Shown here one piece after another: positions 25,162 to 35,900 of a stretch of DNA of 64,000 nucleotides. Position 1 is the first letter of the stretch. The number at the start of each line of letters is the position of its first letter. The stretch spans positions 124,001-188,000 of the forward strand of contig RSEH01000004.1 in NCBI GenBank assembly GCA_006503475.1, read 5' to 3'. The stretch comes from Stentor roeselii. Its lineage: Eukaryota; Ciliophora; Heterotrichea; Heterotrichida; Stentoridae. Below the pieces are notes generated by a model. It ran no database searches. It was not told the DNA's origin and was given only the letters and a program-made list of their open reading frames with translations. The translations under genes and the position numbers were made by a program.

Positions 25162-25949
25162 GTTAATTTTTCTTTATAAACAATAAACCTTTGTAATTAT
25201 AAAGCTTTCAAATGCATATTAGTGTTTTCATAAAGCATTTTAATAATCAAGTCCCAAAGTCGACATCATAATCATCTCCATTATCCAAAACATGGAAAAT
25301 AAGGAGTTAACACCCTAGATAATTTGAAACAGCAAGTAAGCTGACGATAGAAAACCTAGAAAATGTAAAAAGGACTCGACACTGAGATTTCATATTAAAG
25401 TTACAGGACCTAATTTGAAACCATTTGGCTGAATCAGTAGAAATCCTGAACGAAAAGGAAAATCAACACAAAAGAATTCAAGCGCTCAGTTTATCTCATA
25501 TTTAAAAATTAATGAATAATCATCAAGATAGCTAAACTCGAACAATTTAAGTAAATGAAGCAGGGCAATAATTTGGGATATGTATTAAAGAATAATCTAG
25601 GTTCTTGCCAGTAGCAATATAAAAAATTTATACAAAACTTTAATCTTTTTCTATATTAGTTTAAGAATTTAAGTATGAATGGAATTCAGTTTGGGTAGCT
25701 TAAAAAAAAAACAGAGAAAGGATTATTTGGAAAGCTGGAGTTATTAAATTAATTCGAGGAACACTAAATATTAACATAAGTTTTTATTATAGCTTTGAAA
25801 TAAACTTACGGACAATGGTAATGTCGTTTGTGATGAATAAAAGATTTATTTGCTTAAAACTCACGATTTCTTAAAAATATTCAAAATTTATCCTGGTAGC
25901 ACCATTTTGGATAAATGATCATATTATTACTCTAGAATGATCTATAAAT
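25162..25949. other. intergenic, nothing recognised
   Basis: About 790 bp of AT-rich DNA between the p24 and WD40 genes, which are divergent. No protein-like frame, RNA gene or array was found. The ATCTATAAAT just before the WD40 start matches the TATAA-like start context seen elsewhere. Confidence 0.45.
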
Positions 25950-28238
25950 ATGATTTTTGATTTCCCATATCAGAATAACCTTGCCTCAAATAAAAATTTA
26001 AAGAGAATAACCGACCGTTCGATATTTCAGGGATGGATCAAGCACCTATCGGAAAAAATCTTATATTATGAATTGCTGATGAATAAATCTAACAATTTAG
26101 AAGGTGAAAGAAGTCTCATAATAACAGAAAAGGAAACAAAAATCCTTATTACAAGTTTGGAATTTAATGAGAATATTTACATCAAGCAATTTGCTGAAAA
26201 CTCTATCCTTCAATCGTATGAAAGAATTTTTGGTCAAGTCGAGAGCCAAGTATTGTCTAATGGTCTAAATATTTATATATCGATAAGAATGAAGAATTTT
26301 GACTCAAACAGAAAGCCTATTATCTTCCAAAACTTGTTATCACTGCAGAGACTATTGAAGAAAGATAAAAAAATACTCCTTAGTACAGGATATAAGTTAA
26401 ACTCAAGACAAATTAAAGTTTATAACAAAATTATTAGAATGAGAATATCATTTATTCAAGAAGTGATTAATTTTCTCGAATATGCCATGGCTGAAGTTGA
26501 TTATTTTGATTCGGAAAAAGAATTTGATTGTCCTGATATTTTTCTTAAGTGTTCTGACGAACATGAGAATCCTGATGATATTTTCCCATTCCTTGTTGAA
26601 CGACCTTCATATGAGTATCAAAGATATGAGCTTATATATAAGAACCATACAGGATCATTTGAAATTGCTGTCTTGAGTAACTCAGAAAAGTATATAATAA
26701 TAGGGAGTAATGATTGTGCCATAAGATGCTACAAAATTTCAGATCATACTTTAAAGTTTATTCTATTTGGGCATCAGAGTAAAGTTAATTGCCTATATCT
26801 TTTCAAAAACGGAACCAAACTGATTTCTGCAGGATATGATAGGACAATTAGAGTATGGAGTCTTAGTTCTAAAACTCATAAAATTTTAAAATTTTCAAGA
26901 GATTCTCCAATAGTAAAAATTTCTGTAAATTCAAATGAACAATATTTAGCAATAGGAACCTCATATCCAAAAATTTACGTTTACAGTTTTTCAAATAAAA
27001 GTATCATTTTTACTTGCACATCAAGTCCCAGGTTAAAATATTTAAAACTATTGACTTACAAAATTAAAAAAAATGTGATCATCACACAAGATATTGACCT
27101 TAAATTCAAAATAAGAAAAATTGAGAAAAATTCTGAAATTTTTTTTATGTCAGATGTTAAACTTACACACATCACAAAAGATAATAAAATTTTAATTCTA
27201 GTTTTTCGCGATCACATAGAAATTCGGAAACTTGACAAATTTTCAAAACGAAGTATGAGAAGCAGTTTAATAGCCGAGAAAGATATTACAGATATCAATT
27301 ATGTGGTAACTTATAATAATAATCAAATCATTTTTGTGATATATTCATCGAATTGTTTTAAGATGTTCATCTCCGATGACCAATATCAGGACATTCATAG
27401 GGCCCAATTTACCTCGAAATCGAAAGTTATTAACAGTGATCAAATCATGTTTCTTGAAGGAAAAAATTCAAAAATTTACCTCATTGATTATACAGCTAAT
27501 GTTTGTGAAATTGTAGTTCAGACTGATAGCATTTATCGCAATGATTTAATGGAGATGATTTTTTTTCATCAGAAAAACATTATTTTTGATTGTGTAAGAA
27601 ATAAATACCTTTCATCAGGATATCGTAGTTTTTTCTCATTTGAAAATGGATACATAAATAAGTACTCAGACGGGTTCATCAATAGTTTAAGTAGTTCATC
27701 AGAACTTTTATGTTACGGGTTGTTAAACATTGCGACTATCTCAAGACTATCTGACCTAAAGAACTATATATACAATATACATGTTCAAGAGAAATGTATT
27801 TCCTCAGCTATTTCAAGAGATAGTCATTGGATTGCATTTTCAGATCCGAAAGAGAATTTACTTATTCTTGAATACGATGGAGAGACAGTCCGGCTTGTTC
27901 ATACTTTAAATAAATTCGAAAATGAAAATATTTTATATTGCAATTTTTCTTTAGATTCTGATATTCTATTTGCTGGTGGCAACCATTTATCAATTTTTCT
28001 TATTTATTTCAATAAATCACCTCCTATCATTAAAAAAGTCTTTAAAACTGATTCGATGATTTTAAAGATGTTGACTTTACCTCGTAATTGGTTACTTGTT
28101 GCTTGTGAATATAACGGTGTTATAAGTTTACGTCTTGAGGGGGAAACTTTAAAAAAAGAAGTATTGGATACAATGTTATTAGATGTAATAAGAACTTATG
28201 GGCTCTGTGAGGCTTATAAGTTTAGGACTTTAGTTTAG
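25950..28238 (+). CDS. WD40-repeat protein
   Basis: 762 residues. The first ~220 are helical and unrecognised. From ~225 WD40 blades are visible: IAVLSNSEKYIIIGSNDCAIRCYKI, FGHQSKVNCLYLFKNG with LISAGYDRTIRVWSL (~275-310), and later degenerate blades up to ~740. This could make two propellers. WD40 proteins are scaffolds; no enzymatic domain is present and the process is unknown. The gene is distinctly AT-rich with Asn/Lys/Ile-heavy codons and lacks the C-rich 5' segment common to other genes here. In this it resembles the chitin synthase and ART-like genes. The start is supported by the TATAAAT just upstream. Confidence 0.8.
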   Translation: MIFDFPYQNNLASNKNLKRITDRSIFQGWIKHLSEKILYYELLMNKSNNLEGERSLIITEKETKILITSLEFNENIYIKQFAENSILQSYERIFGQVESQVLSNGLNIYISIRMKNFDSNRKPIIFQNLLSLQRLLKKDKKILLSTGYKLNSRQIKVYNKIIRMRISFIQEVINFLEYAMAEVDYFDSEKEFDCPDIFLKCSDEHENPDDIFPFLVERPSYEYQRYELIYKNHTGSFEIAVLSNSEKYIIIGSNDCAIRCYKISDHTLKFILFGHQSKVNCLYLFKNGTKLISAGYDRTIRVWSLSSKTHKILKFSRDSPIVKISVNSNEQYLAIGTSYPKIYVYSFSNKSIIFTCTSSPRLKYLKLLTYKIKKNVIITQDIDLKFKIRKIEKNSEIFFMSDVKLTHITKDNKILILVFRDHIEIRKLDKFSKRSMRSSLIAEKDITDINYVVTYNNNQIIFVIYSSNCFKMFISDDQYQDIHRAQFTSKSKVINSDQIMFLEGKNSKIYLIDYTANVCEIVVQTDSIYRNDLMEMIFFHQKNIIFDCVRNKYLSSGYRSFFSFENGYINKYSDGFINSLSSSSELLCYGLLNIATISRLSDLKNYIYNIHVQEKCISSAISRDSHWIAFSDPKENLLILEYDGETVRLVHTLNKFENENILYCNFSLDSDILFAGGNHLSIFLIYFNKSPPIIKKVFKTDSMILKMLTLPRNWLLVACEYNGVISLRLEGETLKKEVLDTMLLDVIRTYGLCEAYKFRTLV

Positions 28239-28512
28239 AGATAATAGGAATTTATTTAGGATGATTTAGTTAGTACTAATGAAAGATTAGAGTAATTGTT
28301 GCACCCCTCAGTTAACTGCATTTATTAGCTGAACTTTTCATCTAGATGCTGATAACCAATGAATTATTTCCACTTTCCCAAAAAATCTTAATTATAGTCC
28401 CATAAATAAACCACTAACTTCATATTAAAATAATTCAACTTCAGAAAAACCAACTCTCTTTCTTAATATTCCTTATTATTAAATCTATCATAACCCGAAT
28501 CATTATAAAATT

Positions 28513-29391
28513 TCACAAATTTGTTCTATAACTAATCTCCAAACTATTCTTCGAGTCAATCTCCTCACTAATCCCTAAAGATGACCTAAACTCAAACCGT
28601 TCACTCACAAGACATCTTCGAATCGACTTACTTCTAAAAAAAACACAAGAATTAAAAAATCCTTGAAGAACAGCGACATTCAAAAGACTTTTCAAAATTT
28701 CCCCCACCCAGCAGCTCTCAACAAAAAACTGAACAATCCTAACAATCATCAAAGGAAAGAAAAAACAAGCTACAATCAAAGCATAAATGAAAGCCCTATC
28801 AAAAACCATAGTTTTTAAGGCATGAGAGTCCATCAGTTTGATTTTCGCGTAAATCTTACAGAAGAGAACTGTGATAAAAACAAAAATCAAACAGCCAGGA
28901 ACATAAATAATTCCGAATCTCCAAATGTTTCCAATAGTGTCTTGCTTTATTTCACAAAATCCTTCACTTTTGGTGTAACTCGAGGTGATAAAAGGGAGAC
29001 TATTGAGAGAAAATACGAAAATATTTGAACTTAACACCCAATATTTGTGAAGCTTTTCAAAGTTCGTTTTTTCTAAGACTATTATTTGGAATATCGTCAG
29101 GGTCAGACAAGCTGACCATAAAAGATTTGAGGCGAATACTGATATTGACATGTATAGGGTTATTATGCACGCTAATTCATTTGAACGGAGGAAGAAATCT
29201 ATTATTTTTGATGTCGCTCGTAGGATGTCGTTCATTGAGATGTAGAAGAGAATTTTGTACGCGTAGGCTTTGTAGAGCTTTCGAGAGAGGATGAAGAAGA
29301 TCACTAGACTACTACCGATTAGTGAGAGGATTGAAGCGGTGAGGTTGAAGAAATAATTCACGTTTTCTATTTCTGAGATTGGGCAAGTCAT
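28513..29391 (-). CDS. seven-transmembrane receptor, cAMP-receptor/secretin-like class
   Basis: 292 residues with seven hydrophobic helices (approximately 10-33, 45-63, 75-96, 118-140, 160-182, 198-220 and 230-250), a short extracellular N-terminus with an N-glycosylation site, and a Ser/Glu-rich cytoplasmic tail. Helix spacing, a Cys in the first extracellular loop region paired with one before helix 5 (GFCEI), and LWSACLTLTIFQ in helix 3 resemble the Dictyostelium cAMP-receptor-like family. The ligand and coupling are unknown. The Ser-rich tail could be phosphorylated and recruit arrestins; two arrestin-fold genes occur in this window, but that link is speculative. Confidence 0.75.
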   Translation of the reverse strand: MTCPISEIENVNYFFNLTASILSLIGSSLVIFFILSRKLYKAYAYKILFYISMNDILRATSKIIDFFLRSNELACIITLYMSISVFASNLLWSACLTLTIFQIIVLEKTNFEKLHKYWVLSSNIFVFSLNSLPFITSSYTKSEGFCEIKQDTIGNIWRFGIIYVPGCLIFVFITVLFCKIYAKIKLMDSHALKTMVFDRAFIYALIVACFFFPLMIVRIVQFFVESCWVGEILKSLLNVAVLQGFFNSCVFFRSKSIRRCLVSERFEFRSSLGISEEIDSKNSLEISYRTNL

Positions 29392-29900
29392 TTTGTTTAA
29401 TTAAATGGACCGATTTTAAGATAGATTTAAGATTTAATGAATTTATATGTGTCTGTTAGTGGGAAGTAATAAAGTTAGAGTATTATTCAATTTTAGGGTA
29501 TTAAACATGTACTTCTTAGTTAAAATTAACTTTCTAAGTATCAATGTAAAATAAATAAAATAAGTTCTATTCAAATTTAACCTCAACACAATCAACAACA
29601 AGAAATTACAATTACAAATTAAACCAAATCCTTCTTTCAATGATATACTTCTAAAAGCATAATTAGGAATAAACAATACTTCATTCATTGAACAACCCAA
29701 TTATCATCATGAAAATTTCTTAGAGCTTTAACAATATTTCAAGATAAAGACCAAGAGAAAAAAAATCCATGAAAAAAATATAAAAAAACACCAAACATTC
29801 AAAAATCAACAAAAAAACCTTCAACCATTCCTCTAAACAATTCAACTATCTTAATTAATCCTCAACACTTTTAATAAAAAATTATTTATGATTAAAACTC
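29392..29900. other. intergenic, strongly skewed
   Basis: About 510 bp. The segment 29700-29900 is very A/C-rich and G-poor on the plus strand, which is the expected sign for the 3' flank of the minus-strand repeat gene. An 85-codon minus-strand frame (29443-29700) has low-complexity hydrophobic composition and no family features; I regard it as chance. Confidence 0.45.
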
Positions 29901-32900
29901 TTAATTGCCTGTACTTCTCGGCACTTCTCTGACTTCACATCCGTCTTCATCACAGAATACCTGCAGAGTGTATTCAGTAACACAATCATTTCCTACATCA
30001 CCAAGGTCAACTTCTCTTGTTCCATTTTCATCAGTCACTTTGCATTTCGAATGCTCACAAACAAGTTTTACAATAGGGAAGTCACATTCACCTGACGATG
30101 ATTCAATAATTTCACTTGAAATTTCACTTTCTTCTGATTGAATAGATGAAAGTTGACTTTCGATTGAGTCAATTTCAGATTCGACTGAGTCTAAATCTGA
30201 TTCTTCTGAAGAGATCTCTGATTCAAGAGAATCCTCTTCTGACTCCAATGAATCAATCTCACTTTGAATAGAATCTTCTTCAGAAATCAAAGAATCTTCT
30301 TCTGAATCCAAAGATTCTATTGAGCTTTCAATTGAATCCTCTTCACTTTCGATTGACTCTAAACTGCTTTCGATAGAATCTTCTTCACTTGTGACAGAAT
30401 CTAAATCGCTGATAATTGAATCTTCTTCACTTTGAACAGAGCTAAGTTCACTTTCAAGACTGCTTAATTGACTTTCTAAACTGCTTTCGGAGCTTTCAAG
30501 ACTTGAAAGTTCTGATTCAAGACTGCTCAGTTCTGACTCTAAGGAACTTTCCTCACTTTCAAGAGATGACAATTCTGACTCTAAAGAACTTTCCTCGCTC
30601 TCAAGAGATGACAACTCTGACTCTAAAGAACTTTCCTCACTCTCAAGAGACGACAACTCTGACTCCAAAGAACTTTCCTCGCTCTCAAGAGATGACAACT
30701 CTGACTCTAAAGAACTTTCCTCACTTTCAAGAGATGAGAGTTCTGACTCTAAAGAACTTTCCTCACTTTGAAGAGACGACAACTCTGACTCTAAAGAACT
30801 TTCCTCACTTTCAAGTGATGACAACTCTGACTCTAAAGAACTTTCTTCACTCTCAAGTGATGACAACTCTGACTCCAAAGAACTTTCCTCACTTTGAAGA
30901 GATGACAACTCTGACTCCAAAGAACTTTCCTCACTTTCAAGAGACGACAATTCTGACTCTAAAGAACTTTCCTCACTTTCAAGAGATGAGAGTTCTGACT
31001 GTAAAGAACTTTCCTCACTTTGAAGAGATGACAACTCGGATTCCAAAGAACTTTCCTCACTTTCCAAGGATGACAACTCTGACTGTAAAGAACTTTCCTC
31101 ACTTTGAAGGGATGAAAGTTCGGACTGAAGTGATGATTCTTCAGATCTTAAAGATGAAATTTGACTGTCGATGTCGCTGGCTTCAGAACTGGTTGCACTG
31201 TCGAGGTCACTTATAAGAGAAGAAATTTCTGACTCGATTGATGAAATTTCGCTTTCGATGCTATCTTCTTCTGAGTTAATTGAGCTTATTTCACTTTCAA
31301 TTGAATCTTCTTCTGAGTTAATTGAGCTGATTTCGCTTTCAATTGAATCTTCTTCTGAGTTTATGGAACTTATTTCACTTTCAATTGAATCTTCTTCTGA
31401 GTTAATAGAACTTATTTCACTTTCAATTGAATCTTCTTCTGAGTTAATAGAACTTATTTCGCTTTCAATTGAATCTTCTTCTGAGTTAATAGAACTTATT
31501 TCACTTTCAATTGAATCTTCTTCTGAGTTAATAGAACTTATTTCGCTTTCAATTGAATCTTCTTCTGAGTTAATAGAACTTATTTCACTTTCAATTGAAT
31601 CTTCCTCTGAGTTAATTGAACTTATTTCACTTTCAATGCTATCTTCTTCTGAGTTTATAGAACTTATTTCAGATTCAAGAGAATCTTCCTCTGAGTTGAT
31701 TGAACTTATTTCAGATTCAAGTGAATCTTCTTCTGAGTTGATTGAACTGATTTCAGATTCAAGAGAATCTTCCTCTGAGTTGATTGAACTGATTTCAGAT
31801 TCGATAGAATCTTCTTCTGAGTTGATTGAGCTCAGTTCAGATTCGATGCTATCTTCCTCTGAGTTGATTGAGCTAAGTTCAGATTCAATGCTATCTTCTT
31901 CTGAGTTAATTGAGCTAATTTCAGATTCAACACTGCTAATTTCACTTTCAACGCTGCTAATTTCACTTTCAACACTGCTCAATTCACTTTCTACCGAACT
32001 AATCGAAGATTCAATGCTATCTTCCTCACTTTCAACACTATCCAATTCACTTTCAAGGCTACTTTCCTCACTTTCCAAACTACTTAACTCGCTTTCCAAG
32101 CTATCCTCTTCACTTTGAAGGCTGCTAAGTTCACTTTCTAAGCTAGATTCTTCACTTTCCAATGAATCCAGTTCACTTTCAATAGAACTTTCCTCACTTT
32201 CCAGGCTTGAGACTTCTGATTCAATGCTATCAACTTCCGACTCAAGAGAACTTATATTGCTTTGAAGGCTTGATTCTTCAGAAATCAAGCTATCCAATTC
32301 GCTCAGTAGACTACTCTCCTCAGACTCAAGTGAATCAAGTTCGCTCTCCAAGCTGCTTCTAGTCTCACTTGAATCACTTCTAATCGAATCAATTTCTGAT
32401 CTTAAAGAGTCAATTTCGCTTTCAATACTATCTTGCTCAGACTCAACGGAATCCTGCTCAGACTCAAGGGAATCTTCTTCAGAAGCCAAAGAGTCAGCTT
32501 CGGACTCGAGTGAATCTTCTTCAGACTGAAGACTGTCGTATTCGCTTTCAACTGAATCTAATGATGACTGGACACTGTCTTCCTCACTGCGGACTGAGTC
32601 TAACTCACTTTCAACTGAGTCTAATTCACTTTCTAAGGAACTTATTTCGGATTGAAGGGAGGAAAGATCGCTTTCTAAACTGGTTATATTGCTTTCGATT
32701 GAACTTAGATCTGACTCTAAGCTGCTGATTTCGCTTTCGATTGAACTTACTTGGGACTCTAAGCTGCTGATTTCGCTGATTTCTGAACTGATTTCACTTT
32801 CAAGGCTGCTTATGCTGCTTTCTAAAGAACTGATCTCACTTTCTAAACTGCTTTCCTCACTTTCGAGGGAACTTAATTCACTTTCAAGAGAACTAATTTC

Positions 32901-35900
32901 ACTTTCTATTGAACTGATTTCTGATTCTAGAGAACTGATGTTGGAGACTAGACTGCTGGACTGGCTTTCTAATGAACTTGATTCGCTTTCAAGAGAGCTT
33001 AACTCACTTTCCAAACTGCTTAACTCAGATTCAAGAGAACTTAGTTCAGATTCGAGAGAATCGATTTCTGACTCGACGCTGCTGAGTTCGCTTTCAAGTG
33101 AATCCTCTTCAGAATGAATACTACTAAGTTCAGATTCTAAACTGCTTTCATGAGACTCTAAAGAACTCAATTCACTTTCCAATGAGCTCTCCTCAGACTG
33201 CAGACTACTTAACTCACTTTGCAATGAGCTTTCCTCACTAATAAGACTAGACAATTCTGACTCAGCACTCGAAATATCACTAATAAGGCTGCTAATTTCA
33301 CTTTCAACTGAAGAAATTTCAGATTCAACTGATGAAATTTCAGAAAGAATCGAACTTACCTCGCTTGATGTTGCACTGTCTAAATCGCTCTCAAGAGAAG
33401 AGAGTTCACTTTCAAGAGACGACAACTCACTTTGATAAGAGTCCAAATCACTTTCCATGCTCGAAATATCAGATTCCAATGAATCTTCTTCAGAGTTAAG
33501 ACTCGAAATTTCTGATTCAATTGAATCTTCTTCGCTATTTATACTTGAAATTTCAGATTCAACTGAAGAAATCGAGCTTTCCACAGATGAGAGTTCTGAT
33601 TGGATCTCTGAGCTTTCGCTTTCTAAAGAAGAAAGTTCTGATGAAATTTCAGACTCTTCGCTTTCAAGGGAAGAAATTTCTGATTCGATTGAAGAAATCT
33701 CTGACTCGATTGAACTTATTTGGCTTTCAATAGATGACTCTTCTGAGTGAACTGATGAGAGATCACTTCTGACTGATGATAATTCTGATTCTAAAGATGA
33801 TACCTCACTTTCTAGAGATGATAACTCACTTTCAAGAGAATCGATTTCACTGGCGATTGAATCTTCTTCTGAATTTAAGCTGCTGATTTCGCTTTCTAAA
33901 GATGAAATTGAGCTTTCATGTGAAGATATCAAGCTTTCTTCGCTAGAAATGGAAGATTCAATAGAGGAAATCTGGCTTTCAATTGAACTTTCCTGTGATT
34001 CCAAGCTACTAATTTGTGAACTGATGCTATCCTCTTCACTTTCATAGCTATCGATCTCACTTTCAATAGAATCTTCTTCACTTTCCAAACTATCGATTTC
34101 ACTTTGAAGGCTATCAGCTTCACTTTCAAGACTTTCTTCACTGCTTTCAAGACTATCCAATTCTGACTTGATGCTGTCCATTTCGCTTTCAAGGCTGTCT
34201 TGTTCACTTTCAAGACTACTAATTTCACTTTCAATGCTAGAAATTTCGCTTTCAATGCTATCCTCTTCCGAGTCAAGACTATCTTCTTCACTTTCAAGAC
34301 TATCAAGTTCGCTCTGTAGATCTGAAATAGAAGAATGAATTGAATCAACTTCTTCATCAGAGTCATAACTATGAATAGAATCTTCCTCTGACCTCAAACT
34401 ATCCAACTCAGACTGAAGACTATCAAGTTCAGACTCAAGAGAATCTTCTTCTGATTCCAAAGAGTCGATATCAGATTCAAAAGAATCAATGTCGCTTTCA
34501 AAATCGTCTTCTTCAGATTCAAGAGAATCTAATTCACTTTCAAGAGACTCAATGCTACTTTTAATTGAATCTATTTCACTGTCAATGTCATCGATAGAGG
34601 ACTCTTCACTAGAAATTTCAGATTCAATGCTGCTGATGCTTGATTCAACTGAACTGATTGAGCTTTCAACACTATCGATTTCTGATTCAATTGATGATAT
34701 TTCACTTTCTAATGAGTCGATTTCTGATTCAACAGAGCTCAGTTCACTTTCAAGAGAACTTATTTCGCTGGAAATATCGTCTTCTTCGCTGTTGATGCTT
34801 GAAAGTTCTGATTCAAGACTTGAAATTTCGCTTTCTTCTGAACTGATTAGGCTCGAAAGGTCGCTTATTTCACTTTCAATACTCGAAATTTCTGATTCTA
34901 TTGAACTTTCCTCGGATTCTAAACTACTGATTTGGCTTTCAATTGAACTTTCCTCTGATCGAACACTGCTTAATTCAGACTCGATGCTGCTTTCTTCACT
35001 TTCTAAACTGCTCAGTTCTGACTCGAGACTGCTTAATTCTGATTCATGAGATTCGATGCTGCTTTCAATGCTACTGATTTCACTTTCAATACTAGAAATT
35101 TCGCTGTCGATATCAGATATTTCACTTGAAATTTCACTTTCTTCTGATTCAATACTGCTTAACTCACTTTCAGCTGATGATAAACTGCTTTGAAGGCTGC
35201 TCAGTTCACTTTCAATTGAATCTTCTTCGGATTGCACTGAGCTGAGTTCACTTTGAAGAGAATCGAGTTCAGAGACTAAAGAACTTAACTCGCTTTCTAA
35301 ACTGCTTCTAAGACTTGATTCTTCACTAGTTAAACTTGAAAGTTCGCTTTCAATACTGCTGATTTCGCTTTCAAGAGAAGAAATATCACTGAGAATACTG
35401 CTTTCTTCTGATTCAAGTGATGAAAGAGTAGATTCTAGTGAAGAAATTTCACTTTCAAGACTACTGATGTGTGATTCCAATGAACTTTCTTCTGATTCTA
35501 AAGAAGATAATTCGCTTTCAAGGCTGCTTAAATCACTTTCTAAAGATGATAGTTCTGATTCAAGACTACTTTCCTCAGACTCTAAACTGCTGATTGTACT
35601 TTCTTCTGAAGTGATGTTGCTTTCCACGCTGCTGATTGATGATTCAAGACTACTAAGTTCAGATTCCAAGCTGCTTTCTTCACTTTGTAATGAACTTAAT
35701 TCACTTTCCAAGCTACTCAGTTCAGACTCGATGCTGCTGAGTTCTGACTCAAGACTGCTTTCTTCACTTTCAAGTGAACTGATCTCTGACTGTTGAGAGC
35801 TGATGTCAGATTCCAAACTGCTTATCTCAGATTCAATGCTGCTTTCTTCACTTTCCAAAGAACTCAATTCAGATTCAAGACTCGAGATAGAAGACTCAAT

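Noticed and set aside
29443-29700. 85-codon minus-strand frame
   Set aside because: Low-complexity Leu/Asn/Thr composition, no motif, in a skewed intergenic region.
31262-31925. Regular 42-bp repeats considered as a CRISPR-like or satellite array
   Set aside because: The repeats are contiguous, lack spacers and stay in frame within one protein.
31171-32118. Long open frames on the plus strand opposite the repeat gene
   Set aside because: They are the complement of the regular Ser/Glu codon repeats; repeated 42-bp units keep several frames open. The minus-strand frame has the signal peptide and Cys-rich caps.
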